NCBI RefSeq assembly: GCF_001644575.1
Contig: NZ_CP015596.1
Coordinates: 682,001-746,000, forward strand
DNA: 64,000 nt
Reading direction: 5' to 3'
Source of the DNA: Mycobacterium adipatum
Lineage (GTDB): Bacteria; Actinomycetota; Actinomycetes; Mycobacteriales; Mycobacteriaceae
Notes under the pieces: model-generated
What the model was told of the DNA's origin: nothing
Seen by the model: only the letters and a program-made list of their open reading frames with translations
Database searches by the model: none
Shown: piece by piece, positions 17,471 to 28,084 of the stretch
Layout of the letters: every line of letters begins with the position of its first letter
Position numbering within the stretch: the stretch's first letter is position 1
Translations under genes and position numbers: made by a program

Positions 17471-18415
17471 TCAGGCGAAACACATCAAGGCGCCAGAGAG
17501 TGCGAGCAGCCCGATCGCGACAGGTGTGGCGGCGATCGCGGCAACGGCGCCGCCCAAGGTGATCCGGTGTCGGATCTGCGCCAGCGTCTTGGGAGGGTCG
17601 GTGAGACGCTTGGCGCGAGCCAAGACGGCCACACTGGCCGCGGCCAGACCATGTGCCGGTGCCACCGCACCCGATAACGTCAGCAGGCCGGCAAGCAGTG
17701 GCTGGCGGCCGTGCCGTCGTGCGGCGGCATCATCGGCGCACATTTCCAGCAGGGCGCAGATCTCGGTGGCGGCAACAGTCAAGAAGCGGATTCTGGGCAG
17801 CGCCGCGGCGATACCGCGCACTGCTGCCACAATATGGGCGTGCCGGCCGGCGAGGTGCGCTCGTTCGTGGGCGATGACTGCGGCCAGCTGCTGTTGGTTC
17901 AGCGCTGCGATGGCCGCCGAGGTCACGACGATCGCGGCCGGGCGTCCGGCGACACAGTAGGCAGCCGGCTCGGGGGCTTCGATGACGACCAGGTCGCTGC
18001 CATCGGATCGGCCGACCAGGCGCACTGCATCGGCATGATCGAGTGTGTGGGCGCGCATTCGGCGCAGAGCCCGCAGTCCGCGCAGGCACACCACGGCCAG
18101 ACCGCTCAGCGTGCCGGCCACCGCGAGAATCGCCACGATTTGCGCCGGCCACCCGGAGTGGCCCACCAGAATGGCGTTGAGGCGTTCGATGCAGGAGGCG
18201 AGTAGGGCATCCGGGCTGTCCCAGTGGCCCGCCGCCTCGATCAGTGTCATCGCCACCGCAGCGACAGCGGACCCGAGTACTGTCACCACCGCCGCAAGCC
18301 AAGCGGTGATCGCCAGCCGGGGTGCGAAACCGTCGGCGATGATTCGGCGCAGAAGTCGTGGCCCCGCGACGAGGACCGTCGCGACGTAGAGGGCCAATGC
18401 TGCCGCGACGGTCAT
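17471..18415 (-). CDS. M56-family membrane metallopeptidase (BlaR1-like, no sensor domain)
   Basis: 314-residue protein with N-terminal membrane segments and an extended BlaR1/MecR1-type zinc protease motif: VIAHERAHLAGRHAH (HExxH) followed by LLEMCADDAAARR, supplying the third ligand. A further membrane segment ends the protein (AIAATPVAIGLLALSGALM). Unlike BlaR1 it has no C-terminal penicillin-binding sensor, so the activating signal is unknown. Its start overlaps the BlaI-type repressor stop by 4 bp (ATGA), implying that it inactivates that repressor on signal, as BlaR1 and MecR1 do. M. tuberculosis Rv1845c has the same short form. Confidence 0.85.
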   Translation of the reverse strand: MTVAAALALYVATVLVAGPRLLRRIIADGFAPRLAITAWLAAVVTVLGSAVAAVAMTLIEAAGHWDSPDALLASCIERLNAILVGHSGWPAQIVAILAVAGTLSGLAVVCLRGLRALRRMRAHTLDHADAVRLVGRSDGSDLVVIEAPEPAAYCVAGRPAAIVVTSAAIAALNQQQLAAVIAHERAHLAGRHAHIVAAVRGIAAALPRIRFLTVAATEICALLEMCADDAAARRHGRQPLLAGLLTLSGAVAPAHGLAAASVAVLARAKRLTDPPKTLAQIRHRITLGGAVAAIAATPVAIGLLALSGALMCFA

Positions 18416-18798
18416 CGTCGGCCGGCTTTGCGTGCCAGTCTGCGCAGTGCGGCCCGTAGATCCGCCGACTCCGCGGCGTCGATCTGTGCGACAAAATGGC
18501 TCAGCACGGCCTCGGAGCGGCCACCGCCGCTCAGTGCTTCGAGCATGAGCCGGGCGCTGTGTTCTTCACGGGTCAGGGTGGGCCGGTAGCGGTAGGCCCT
18601 GCCTTCACGTTCGCGCGTGAGCCAGCCCTTGCCGTGCAGATTGTCCATTGTCGACATGACCGTCGTGTAGGCAATGTCGCGCTCGGTGAGTAGTTCGTCG
18701 AGGATCTCGCGGACTGTGGCGCCCGAATCTGCGGCGCGGCTCCACAGACGATCCATGATCGTCGCCTCTAGTTCTCCGAAACCACGCACCCGCGCCAT
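18412..18798 (-). CDS. BlaI/MecI/CopY-family repressor (copy 1)
   Basis: 128-residue winged-helix repressor. It begins MARVRGFGELEATIMDRLW, the standard BlaI N-terminus, then ATVREILDEL and the recognition region IAYTTVMSTMDNLHGKGWL, a wing REREGRAYRYRP, and a helical dimerisation tail. BlaI proteins bind TAC-rich dyads and are cleaved after activation of a membrane protease; here the M56 protease gene overlaps by 4 bp. A degenerate operator lies 14 bp upstream, consistent with autoregulation. Candidate master regulator of the operator set described in this window, with copies 2 and 3. Confidence 0.88.
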   Translation of the reverse strand: MARVRGFGELEATIMDRLWSRAADSGATVREILDELLTERDIAYTTVMSTMDNLHGKGWLTREREGRAYRYRPTLTREEHSARLMLEALSGGGRSEAVLSHFVAQIDAAESADLRAALRRLARKAGRR

Positions 18799-18811
18799 AC
18801 CCGAACCTCCT

Positions 18812-18836
18812 GACTAAGTCCGTAGACAGCTTACGG
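18812..18836. promoter_or_regulatory. Degenerate BlaI-type operator (site d) before blaI copy 1
   Basis: ACTAAGTCCGTAGACAGCTTACGG, within which TAAG and CTTA form outer arms around a CCGTAG core. It is 14 bp upstream of the start at 18798. Weaker than sites c, h or i. Confidence 0.45.
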
Positions 18837-18894
18837 TGTGCGGGGCAGCGCCGGGATCTCGGCGCTGCCACCGTCGCCTGCGTGGCGCACCCTC

Positions 18895-19920
18895 TCAACC
18901 GACGGTCACGCCGCGCACCCGCAACCACGTCGCCGGGTCGATCTTCTGCGATCCGTTGGCGTGTACTTCGAAATGCAGGTGGGGACCGGTGGAATTGCCC
19001 CGGTTGCCCATGGTGGCGACCTGATCGCCGGCGATCACGCGATCGCCGACCTCCACCGTGGTCGTGTCGATATGTCCGTAGAGCGTCACGGTGCCGTCTG
19101 CGCCCCGGATTTTGACCCACATGCCGTAGCCGGGCGTGGGCCCCGACGCGATGACCACACCGTCTGCGGCGGCGTACACGGGGGTTCCGACCGCGTTGGC
19201 GATGTCCAGTCCTGCGTGCAGGGTGCCCCAGCGCGTTCCGAATGCCGAGGTCAAGATGCCGTTGGTCGGATACACGAACTGTGGACGGCGCAGCGCTGCT
19301 TCTCGCGCAGCGCGTTCGCGGGCGAAAGCCGCACCGCGGGTGACTTCCTCGGTATGGATCGCCGACTCGGCGGCGTTGATGACCGGCACGATTTGGATCC
19401 CCGAGGCGGCAACCGACGGGCCGGCGGAGGCCAATGTCGGGGTCGAATCCGGCCCGGGTTGGGCCGCATTGGTCGCGGCATTGGCCGCAGCGGCCACCGC
19501 CCCGGCCGCGACACCGGCGATGATCAGTCTGCTGCGGACCGGGCCAACGGCTGCGGGAGTCTTGCGATGCGACGTGGGTCGGTGTTGACGCGCAGGAGGT
19601 GTCCGTCGCGTCGTGCGGGCAGCGGGCCTCGGGTGCTCCGGGGCCGAGCGGCGGAATTCTTCGCGTGCCGAGCGTTGTCGTGTCACCGCGTCGGGCCGGG
19701 GCCCCAGCAACAGCAGGGGCCACTGCTCGATCAGATCGTTGGTGTCGTCGAGTTCGGGAGCTCGCAGGACCGCCAAGTCTTTGGCGAACGGGGTGCGCGC
19801 GACAGCCGGTGCCGCCGCGATGATATCCGGCGCGTAGACGGGCAGGATCTCAGTGGGGTCGGTGGCTCGCTGGTGCGCGGCGCGCGCACCTGGTCGAGCT
19901 CCCGGTCGCTGCACCACCAA
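18895..19920 (-). CDS. M23 (lysostaphin-type) peptidoglycan peptidase
   Basis: 341-residue protein. A long cytoplasmic N-terminal part (acidic and basic, Pro-rich) precedes a single membrane segment (about residues 130-150, RLIIAGVAAGAVAAAANAA). The C-terminal M23 domain keeps the zinc ligands and active-site residues HAGLDIA (H-x3-D) and HLHFEVHANG, plus LYGHID. Such enzymes cut peptide crossbridges or act as regulators of other hydrolases. The start near 19920 is TTG/GTG with CAGGGGAAG upstream. It is divergent from ctaD, sharing a 220-bp promoter region that contains several BlaI-type boxes. Confidence 0.85.
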   Translation of the reverse strand: MVVQRPGARPGARAAHQRATDPTEILPVYAPDIIAAAPAVARTPFAKDLAVLRAPELDDTNDLIEQWPLLLLGPRPDAVTRQRSAREEFRRSAPEHPRPAARTTRRTPPARQHRPTSHRKTPAAVGPVRSRLIIAGVAAGAVAAAANAATNAAQPGPDSTPTLASAGPSVAASGIQIVPVINAAESAIHTEEVTRGAAFARERAAREAALRRPQFVYPTNGILTSAFGTRWGTLHAGLDIANAVGTPVYAAADGVVIASGPTPGYGMWVKIRGADGTVTLYGHIDTTTVEVGDRVIAGDQVATMGNRGNSTGPHLHFEVHANGSQKIDPATWLRVRGVTVG

Positions 19921-20081
19921 ATCGAACTTCCCCTGCCGTTACCGTTCTGTTATCTGATGGCGAGACGCTAACTGAGCGAAAGCGATTCGGCAACCGTCAC
20001 AGGGTCGTCGCGCGTCGTGAAGCTCCGCGGCCAAGGTGGCGCTTCGATGGCCAGCGCCAACGTCCGGCGCCCTCTGCGTAA

Positions 20082-21927
<1,846 letters not shown>

Positions 21928-21930
21928 GCA

Positions 21931-21967
21931 TTGACGACCCACATGCATACATGCGTATAATTGCATG
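21931..21967 (+). promoter_or_regulatory. Promoter and metal-type operator of the P-ATPase gene
   Basis: TTGACG (21931-21936) and TATAAT (21956-21961), spaced 19 bp. Nested dyads overlap the -10: ATAC...GTAT inside ATGCA...TGCAT (21943-21966), typical of ArsR/SmtB or CsoR-like steric repression. The start of transcription would fall at or near the GTG at 21969, predicting a leaderless message. Confidence 0.6.
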
Positions 21968-21968
21968 T

Positions 21969-24485
21969 GTGACCGATCGAGACTGCGGCGCATCTGACCG
22001 CAACACGTCGCCGGCGATCAAAACTCTGGCGCTCGAACTTGCCGACCTCCTTCCCAGTAGCGACGAGCGCTGTGCAGACCGGCTGACTTACGGCCTCGCT
22101 GCCGACGCGATCATCAAGGAAGCACATCTCATTGCGGGGGCCAGCCCCACACCTCGTCTATGCGTGCACTACGACCCGGGCACGGTGAGCTCGGTCGACG
22201 TGCAACGGCGGGCACGTCAGGCGGCCGAAACCATCACCACCCAGTACGGCCACCTGAGCTGGTCGCCGACCGACATCGACAACGACCAGACCATCCTCGC
22301 CGCCGTGATCGAAAAGCTGCGTGCGCTGCCGGGAGTCGTTGCTGCACAGCAGACACCGCGCTCGGTCGAAGTCGAATTCGAGCGCTCAGCAGTCACCGGA
22401 CAGGAGATCGTCGACGCCATCGCTGAATGGAGTCGCGCTCAACCGCCGGCATCCGATGTCGAAGGCGATCACACGCACCCCGAGGACCCCTCGGACGATG
22501 AGCATCGCCATGGCGGAATCTTGGGGGAGCGTAGCGAACTCGTCTTCGCGGGTCTGTCTGGCGCATTGCTGCTGACCGGGTGGTTACTGGCCGCCTTCGC
22601 CGGCACCCCCCGGGCTGTCGAGGTGGTGGTTTACTGCCTGGCGTTCTTCTTCGGTGCGTACTTCACCGTGCAAGAGGCCTATGCCAGTGTCCGGCACGGG
22701 AGGTTCGAGATCGACTTCCTCATGCTGGTGTCGGCGGCCGGTGCCGCCGCGCTCGGTGAAATCGCCGAAGGCGCGCTGTTGCTGTTTCTGTTCAGCGTCG
22801 GTCATGCGCTGGAGGGATACGCGATGGGCCGCGCCCGCCGAGCGATCGAGGCGCTCGCCGAGCTAGCGCCCAAGACTGCCCTCGTGCGGCGTGGGAGAAC
22901 CGGCGACACCATCGAGATACCCGTTGCGGACCTGCGTGTCGGGGATATCGTCGTGGTGCGGCCCAATATGCGACTTGCCGCCGATGGCTTCGTCGTCGCC
23001 GGCGCCAGCAGCATCGACCAGGCTCCGGTCACCGGTGAGAGCGTGCCCGTCGACAAGCGACCCGTACCCGATGTCGCTGCGGCAACAGCCGCACCGGAAC
23101 TCCTGGACGCGACATCGCGGGTGTTCGCCGGCACGATCAACGGGTCCGGTGCCCTCGAAATCCAGGTGACCAGATTGGCTGCCGACTCGACGTTGGCGCG
23201 GGTCGTCCGGCTGGTCGCGCAGGCTCAGACCAAGACCACCTCGACTCAGCGCTTCACGGACAGATTCCAACGCATCTTCGTGCCGACAATCCTTGTGGGG
23301 GTGGTGCTGTTGCTGTTCGCCGGCCTGGTGGTGGATGAGCCATTTACCGCCACCGTCTACCGGGCACTGGCCGTGCTGGTGGCCGCAAGCCCCTGCGCGC
23401 TGGCCATCGCCACCCCGAGCGCGGTGTTGTCGGCGGTGGCCCGGGCGGCCCGGGCCGGCGTGTTGGTCAAAGGTGGTGCCGCACTGGAGGAACTTGGCCG
23501 CGTTCAGGTGTTGGCGTTCGACAAGACCGGAACGCTGACCGAGGGCCGGCCGCAGATCGCCGACGTGATCGCCACGACAGGTTCCGGTGATGCCGAATTG
23601 CTCAGTGTCGCCGTGGCTGTTGAGGAGCAAAGCGATCACCCGCTCGCGCGCGCCATCGTCCGCTACGGTCGTGCCCGGCTGGACGGGGCCGGGGTGCCCA
23701 GAGCGACCAACGTCCGCACGTTCATCGGTCGCGGCATCGCGGCCTCCGTGGGGGGCGTCGAAGTCCTGATCGGGAAACGCGAACTCTTCACCGAAGCTGG
23801 ATTACCGCTGCCCAGCCAACTGGCCGCAGATGTCGACTTTCTGGAACAGGCGGGCCGCACCACCATGGTGGTGCGCGCGGGTGAGCGCTGGTTGGGTGCG
23901 ATCGGATTGATGGATGTGCCCAGGCCCGAGGCCGCGGCGGTGATCACGCGTCTGGGTGATCTCGGAATCGAGCACACCGTCATGTTGTCCGGTGACAACC
24001 AACGGGTGGCCGATGCCGTCGCGGCCCAGGTGGGTGTCGGGTTCGCGCGCGGCGACCTGATGCCCGAGGACAAGGTGTCCGAGATCGCGGCGCTGCGGTT
24101 GCGCCACGGACGAGTTGGTATGGTCGGCGACGGTGTCAACGATGCGCCTGCGATGGCCAGCGCGAGCGTCGGCATCGCCATGGGGGCGGCCGGGTCCGAC
24201 GTGGCGCTGGAGACCGCCGACATCGCTTTGATGGCCGATGACCTCACGGCGCTGCCGTTCGCGGTGGATCTGAGCAGGCGGTCCTCACGCATCATCAAGC
24301 AGAACCTCTGGGCGAGCCTGGGTATCGTCGCACTGCTGATCCCGGCGACGGTTCTGGGCTTGGGCATCGGGCCGGCGGTGCTCATCCATGAGGGGTCGAC
24401 GCTCATCGTCGTGGTCAACGCGTTGCGTCTGCTCGCGACGCCGGTACGGCCGCTGACCACGCCGCCGACCCTGAACGCGAGGTAG
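21969..24485 (+). CDS. Heavy-metal P1B-type ATPase with an unusual N-terminal extension
   Basis: 838-residue metal-transporting ATPase. Core motifs: TGESVPVDK, AASPCALAIATP (SPC, as in Zn/Cd/Co pumps), DKTGTLTEGRP, SDHPLARAI and [10 protein letters not shown]. The first 180 residues contain a region resembling two degenerate HMA folds without CxxC, and a His/Asp-rich stretch (DHTHPEDPSDDEHRHGG) that may bind metal. No Cys pair in the pump motif points to copper, so zinc, cobalt, nickel or cadmium is more likely. GTG 21969 is chosen because the promoter -10 ends 7 bp before it. It is followed 8 bp later by the cyclase-YHS gene. Confidence 0.85.
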   Translation: MTDRDCGASDRNTSPAIKTLALELADLLPSSDERCADRLTYGLAADAIIKEAHLIAGASPTPRLCVHYDPGTVSSVDVQRRARQAAETITTQYGHLSWSPTDIDNDQTILAAVIEKLRALPGVVAAQQTPRSVEVEFERSAVTGQEIVDAIAEWSRAQPPASDVEGDHTHPEDPSDDEHRHGGILGERSELVFAGLSGALLLTGWLLAAFAGTPRAVEVVVYCLAFFFGAYFTVQEAYASVRHGRFEIDFLMLVSAAGAAALGEIAEGALLLFLFSVGHALEGYAMGRARRAIEALAELAPKTALVRRGRTGDTIEIPVADLRVGDIVVVRPNMRLAADGFVVAGASSIDQAPVTGESVPVDKRPVPDVAAATAAPELLDATSRVFAGTINGSGALEIQVTRLAADSTLARVVRLVAQAQTKTTSTQRFTDRFQRIFVPTILVGVVLLLFAGLVVDEPFTATVYRALAVLVAASPCALAIATPSAVLSAVARAARAGVLVKGGAALEELGRVQVLAFDKTGTLTEGRPQIADVIATTGSGDAELLSVAVAVEEQSDHPLARAIVRYGRARLDGAGVPRATNVRTFIGRGIAASVGGVEVLIGKRELFTEAGLPLPSQLAADVDFLEQAGRTTMVVRAGERWLGAIGLMDVPRPEAAAVITRLGDLGIEHTVMLSGDNQRVADAVAAQVGVGFARGDLMPEDKVSEIAALRLRHGRVGMVGDGVNDAPAMASASVGIAMGAAGSDVALETADIALMADDLTALPFAVDLSRRSSRIIKQNLWASLGIVALLIPATVLGLGIGPAVLIHEGSTLIVVVNALRLLATPVRPLTTPPTLNAR

Positions 24486-24493
24486 CTGCAGCG

Positions 24494-25162
24494 ATGTCCG
24501 GTCTGCCGGTCGGTTTCGAGCACGACGACGTCGACACGGTCGTCGTGTTCGTCGACATGGCGGGCTTCACGGCGTTGACCAATGTGCACGGCGACCATCA
24601 CGCCGCCCGCCTGGCGAGCGACTTCGCCGAAATCGCCGAGACACTGCTCGGGCCGGGCGACCAGGTGGTCAAAAGCATCGGTGACGCTCTCATGATCACC
24701 AGCACAGACGCCGCAAGCGCGCTCCGATTGCTGCGCCGCCTCAACGACGTAACCCGGGGAAGTTCCGGATTCCCGTTGCTGCGTGCGGGGATGAGCGCGG
24801 GTACGGTCGTCCAACGCCGGGGCGATGTCTTCGGAGCGACTGTCAATATCGCAGCCAGGCTTGCCGACATCGCCGAGTCCGGTCAGATCGTTGCCAGTAT
24901 CACCGCAGTCTCGCAGCTGCGGGACGGAGCCGGACCCGAAGCGGTAGCGTTGGGCCCGTTGCCTTTACGCAACATCGAGATGCCGGTCGAGGCGTTCGTC
25001 CTCGACGTCGGGAGCAGCCACCGGGACCACGTCGATCCGGTATGCCGGATGCACGTCAGCTCCGGTACCCCGAAATGGGCGATCTCAGTGGGGGGCGTGT
25101 CGTATCGCTTCTGTTCGTTGGCGTGTCTACGCCAGTACGAACGGCGCACGTCGCCTGCCTGA
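24494..25162 (+). CDS. Class III nucleotide cyclase fused to a YHS metal-binding domain
   Basis: 222-residue protein. Residues about 12-175 are a class III adenylate/guanylate cyclase domain: VVVFVDMAGFT (metal Asp), VVKSIGDALM (Lys and second Asp), FGATVNIAARLAD (Asn and Arg of the transition state). The last 45 residues are a YHS-like domain (DPVCRMHV, then YRFCSLACLRQYERR) with Cys residues that may bind metal. It has no membrane segment. Placed 8 bp after a metal-pump gene, it suggests a cAMP signal tuned by metal load. Catalytic residues look intact, but activity and the nucleotide used are unproven. Confidence 0.8.
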   Translation: MSGLPVGFEHDDVDTVVVFVDMAGFTALTNVHGDHHAARLASDFAEIAETLLGPGDQVVKSIGDALMITSTDAASALRLLRRLNDVTRGSSGFPLLRAGMSAGTVVQRRGDVFGATVNIAARLADIAESGQIVASITAVSQLRDGAGPEAVALGPLPLRNIEMPVEAFVLDVGSSHRDHVDPVCRMHVSSGTPKWAISVGGVSYRFCSLACLRQYERRTSPA

Positions 25163-25167
25163 ATGGG

Positions 25168-26061
25168 TCAGATCTGCCAGTCCTGTGCACCGTCGTTCTC
25201 GGTGTAGGTGCCGACCGAGTTCTTGACCACGACCGGGTCTCCGCTGCCGAAGTTGTCGAAGAACCACTGAGCGTCCGCAGGACTCAGGTTCGGGCAGCCG
25301 TGACTGACGTTGCGCTTGCCTTGGTCGGCGACCGACCAGGGCGCCCCGTGCACGAAGATCCCCGCGTTGTTGATACGGACCGCGTCCTGAACTTTCAACC
25401 GGTAGCCCTCGGCGGAATCGATCGGAACTCCGTAGGTCGAGGAGTCCATGACCATGTCGGCGAACTTCTCCAGCACGTAGTAAGTGCCGTTAGGGGTTTC
25501 ATACCCCGGTTTACCCAGAGAGACCGGGATCGTCTTGACGAGCTCGCCGTTGCGCATGACCTCCATCTGGTGAGTCGCGTCGTCGATGGTTGCCACCAGC
25601 GCGTCGCCGGTGCGAAAGCTCGACTTCGTGCCGCCGGCATCGATGTTGACGATCGTGTTGGCGGGCCAGAAGTCCACAGGGCGCCAGCGCAGCTGAGTGT
25701 CGGTCATCCAGTAGAACTTCCCGGGCACCGGAGGGTTCGAGGAGATGCGGACGGCTTGTTCGGCCATCGGGCGGTTGGCGATCGGACGTTGAAAATTGAT
25801 GATGATGGGCTTGGCCACGCCGACCAAGGAGCCGTTGAGCGGATTGAAGGTGGGCGGCGCGAAAACCGGCTCGCCGACATAAGGTGCTGTGTTCTGCCCC
25901 GCGGGTGTTGCGCCGGGCACAACCGGTGTCGCGAACGGTTCGCTGGGGACGGTAGGGGTCGGCACCGTCGGTTCGGCAGATGCTGTCGCATCTGTGGAGA
26001 GCGCGATGACCGCCGATCCGGCGGCGACGATCACGGCGAGCGAACGATACATGGGATCCAT
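25168..26061 (-). CDS. L,D-transpeptidase with Ig-like domains (LDT 1)
   Basis: 297-residue exported protein: signal peptide (cleaved near TASAEPTV), a Pro/Thr linker, one Ig-like domain with a [17 protein letters not shown] block and a C-terminal YkuD catalytic domain. The active site is [21 protein letters not shown], with catalytic Cys in SHGC and the upstream His. Such enzymes make 3-3 crosslinks in peptidoglycan and resist most penicillins. ATG 26061 is preferred. The gene lies 19 bp after a DsbA-like gene on the same strand, so both share the operator at 26809. The Pro after SHGC is unusual (Leu or Val is common). Confidence 0.88.
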   Translation of the reverse strand: MDPMYRSLAVIVAAGSAVIALSTDATASAEPTVPTPTVPSEPFATPVVPGATPAGQNTAPYVGEPVFAPPTFNPLNGSLVGVAKPIIINFQRPIANRPMAEQAVRISSNPPVPGKFYWMTDTQLRWRPVDFWPANTIVNIDAGGTKSSFRTGDALVATIDDATHQMEVMRNGELVKTIPVSLGKPGYETPNGTYYVLEKFADMVMDSSTYGVPIDSAEGYRLKVQDAVRINNAGIFVHGAPWSVADQGKRNVSHGCPNLSPADAQWFFDNFGSGDPVVVKNSVGTYTENDGAQDWQI

Positions 26062-26080
26062 TGATTGCCTGATGCTTCCG

Positions 26081-26737
26081 CTACTTCGCCAGTGCCTTAT
26101 CGACCGCTGCCGACATGTCCTCATAGGTTCTGAACTCCAGTTGCTGACCGTCCAGGAAGATCGTCGGAGTGCCCTTGACGCCCAAAGCTTCGCCGTCTGC
26201 GACATCAATATTGATGCGGTCGAGGGTGGCGGGATCGTTGTAGGCGGTGTCGAACGCGAGGGTGTCGATGCCCAGTTCGATGGCGAATCCGCGGAAGGTC
26301 GCATCCGCGGGCTCTTGCTGTTCACCCCACTGGCTCTGCGTCTCGAACATCTTCTTGTACATCGGCTCGAACTTGCCCTGCTGGGCGGCGGCCTCGACGG
26401 CCCGTGCCGCCCGCTCGGCGTTGAAGTGCGATTGGATGGGGAAGTAGCGGACCACAAAGTTGACCCGGTCGGCATACTCGGTGCGTAGCTGCTCGACGAG
26501 TGGGAACGCTGCCCGGCAAGCTTCACATTCGAAGTCCAGAAACTCGACGAAGGTGACATCGCTGTCGGGCGCGGTGCTGAGGCGATGACTGTTGTCTCGA
26601 ACGAGCTGCCCGGCGTCTTCGACCTGCCCTTGGGCAGTGACGGTGGATGCATCCCGCACGGACAGGTACACGCCCGCGCCGATGACGGCGGTGATGACCA
26701 CAAATGCGGTCAACAGAAGTCGTGTGAGAGGGGCCAC
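26081..26737 (-). CDS. DsbA-like thioredoxin-fold oxidoreductase (copy 1)
   Basis: 218-residue membrane-anchored protein: one N-terminal hydrophobic helix ([19 protein letters not shown]), then a thioredoxin fold with inserted helices. The active site is CEAC in [19 protein letters not shown] and the cis-Pro loop is KGTPTIF. It belongs to the DsbA/Thioredoxin_4 group that forms or reshuffles disulfides outside the membrane. GTG 26737 is the start. It is upstream of LDT 1 in a two-gene unit and closely related to the protein at 30902, which also neighbours an L,D-transpeptidase gene. Confidence 0.85.
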   Translation of the reverse strand: MAPLTRLLLTAFVVITAVIGAGVYLSVRDASTVTAQGQVEDAGQLVRDNSHRLSTAPDSDVTFVEFLDFECEACRAAFPLVEQLRTEYADRVNFVVRYFPIQSHFNAERAARAVEAAAQQGKFEPMYKKMFETQSQWGEQQEPADATFRGFAIELGIDTLAFDTAYNDPATLDRINIDVADGEALGVKGTPTIFLDGQQLEFRTYEDMSAAVDKALAK

Positions 26738-26808
26738 CAGTGCACATCCTTTTGCCTATAGCGGCTGTTGTCGCCACGTGTTCCTGGACGTGCAGCCGTA
26801 AGATCAAT

Positions 26809-26834
26809 TATATACGTAGTAAGGCAGTAGATAG
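26809..26834. promoter_or_regulatory. BlaI-type operator (site f) before dsbA-LDT 1
   Basis: TATACGTAGTA (TACGTA at 26813) followed by GCAGTAGATAG in the 11-bp register. Located 72 bp upstream of the GTG at 26737. Confidence 0.7.
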
Positions 26835-26878
26835 TTCAACGGTTACGCAGTGGGCATAAGCGCCACGGCAACAGTCGG

Positions 26879-27196
26879 TTACGTCTGCGGCTCATCGGTC
26901 GGAGGGCCACCCCGCGCCAGATGTACTCGGGGTGGGCGCCCCGCGCGAAACATGATGGTGGCGATGATTATCAGGCCGATGGCCGCGGCTCCCAAAATCC
27001 AGAAGGCCGGATTTGATCCGGACTCCTGCTGATCGGGGTGCGAGTCGTCGTAGCTGTGGGTGGTGGGGGTCGTGATGGTCGGTGAGGGTGTCGACGACGT
27101 CGAGGCAACCGCTTGGGCCGTAGCCGGCAGTGCTGCGAAGAGGACAAAGACCGTCACGGCGATCGCCGAAAATAATGCGACCAGACGGGGGGTCAT
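26879..27196 (-). CDS. Small exported or membrane protein behind ctaE
   Basis: 105-residue protein with a signal-like first hydrophobic segment ([23 protein letters not shown]), a Ser/Thr/Pro-rich and His/Asp-containing stretch, and a second membrane helix ([22 protein letters not shown]) followed by a basic tail. Family not recognised. Its start overlaps the ctaE stop by 4 bp, so it is translated with subunit III and may be an accessory of the oxidase. Confidence 0.65.
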   Translation of the reverse strand: MTPRLVALFSAIAVTVFVLFAALPATAQAVASTSSTPSPTITTPTTHSYDDSHPDQQESGSNPAFWILGAAAIGLIIIATIMFRAGRPPRVHLARGGPPTDEPQT

Positions 27197-27786
27197 CGCA
27201 CGAAATAGATCACGGCGAACAGTGCGATCCAGACGATGTCCACGAAGTGCCAGTAATACGAGACGACGATTGCCGCTGTTGCCTGGGCGGGGGTGAACTT
27301 ACTCATTCTCGTACGCACCAACAGCATTGCGAAGGCCACCAGTCCACCGATCACGTGCAGTCCGTGAAACCCGGTGGCCAAGTAAAAGACCGATCCGTAG
27401 GCGCTGCTGGCGATGGTGGTCCCTTCGCCGACGAGTTTGATGTACTCATAGCCTTGGCCCAGGACGAAGAACAGGCCCATGACCAGGGTGACGGCATACC
27501 ATCGGCGTAGGCCGAAGACATCGCCGCGTTCGGCGGCGAACACCCCCATCTGGCAGGTCAGCGAGGACGCGACCAGCACCAGCGTCACGGGTACTGCCAG
27601 TGCCAGATTCAACTCGGTGGGCTCTGGAGGCCACGTATCGGCCTGCGCGCGCGCCGTGAAGTACATCGCGAACAAACCGGCGAAGAACATCAGTTCACTT
27701 GAAAGCCACACGATGGTGCCCACGGCGACCATGTTCGGCCGATTCAGGGAGTGGACCTTCGCCGTGATGGCGGTTCCGCTTGTCAT
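27193..27786 (-). CDS. ctaE: Cytochrome c oxidase subunit III (additional copy)
   Basis: 197-residue protein with five membrane segments, nearly identical in pattern to mycobacterial Cta[64 protein letters not shown] and [19 protein letters not shown]. Subunit III stabilises proton pumping and turnover of the aa3 oxidase. ATG 27786 is preferred over GTG 27798 by comparison with CtaE. With ctaD at 20182 it supplies two of the three core subunits from this island; ctaC is not present. A strong BlaI-type operator lies 31 bp upstream. Confidence 0.9.
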   Translation of the reverse strand: MTSGTAITAKVHSLNRPNMVAVGTIVWLSSELMFFAGLFAMYFTARAQADTWPPEPTELNLALAVPVTLVLVASSLTCQMGVFAAERGDVFGLRRWYAVTLVMGLFFVLGQGYEYIKLVGEGTTIASSAYGSVFYLATGFHGLHVIGGLVAFAMLLVRTRMSKFTPAQATAAIVVSYYWHFVDIVWIALFAVIYFVR

Positions 27787-27816
27787 CGTGTTCCTCACGG
27801 TGTGGCCTACTGCGCG

Positions 27817-27840
27817 ATCTACGTATTAAGTACGTACTAT
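27817..27840. promoter_or_regulatory. BlaI-type operator (site g) before ctaE
   Basis: ATCTACGTATTAAGTACGTACTAT: TACGTA at 27820 and 27831, start-to-start 11 bp. It is 31 bp upstream of the ctaE start. Confidence 0.8.
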
Positions 27841-28033
27841 TGCACACGGTGGAGGGTGTTCCAACTGCGACGGCCCCAGGTTTGAATATCAGCCGGTCGG
27901 CACCAAGATATTCGCTTGGTTTATAACAGTATTGAGATGTGCCGCTCGTGTGTGCGCGTGGATTGCGCGGGCGTCACGGCGCTCTCGATCGCCGCGCATG
28001 GACATATGGCCCAAATTTCCGTAATCTTCCTGT

Positions 28034-28058
28034 GATCTACGTAGTTAGTACGTAAATT
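28034..28058. promoter_or_regulatory. BlaI-type operator (site h) before the NlpC/P60 gene at 28085
   Basis: CTACGTAGTTAGTACGTAAAT: TACGTA at 28038 and 28049, start-to-start 11 bp. It is about 28 bp upstream of the GTG start. The 285-bp region shared with ctaE thus carries one operator for each divergent gene. Confidence 0.8.
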
Positions 28059-28084
28059 CTGGTGATGTCATGTAAGGAGCCCAC

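Noticed and set aside
22863..24814. Minus-strand frames opposite the 21969 P-ATPase and the cyclase
   Set aside because: Shadow frames of two clear genes.
25479..25495. CACGTAGTAAGTGCC inside LDT 1 as another operator
   Set aside because: It lies within coding sequence, lacks a second half-site at 11 bp, and is explained by codons.
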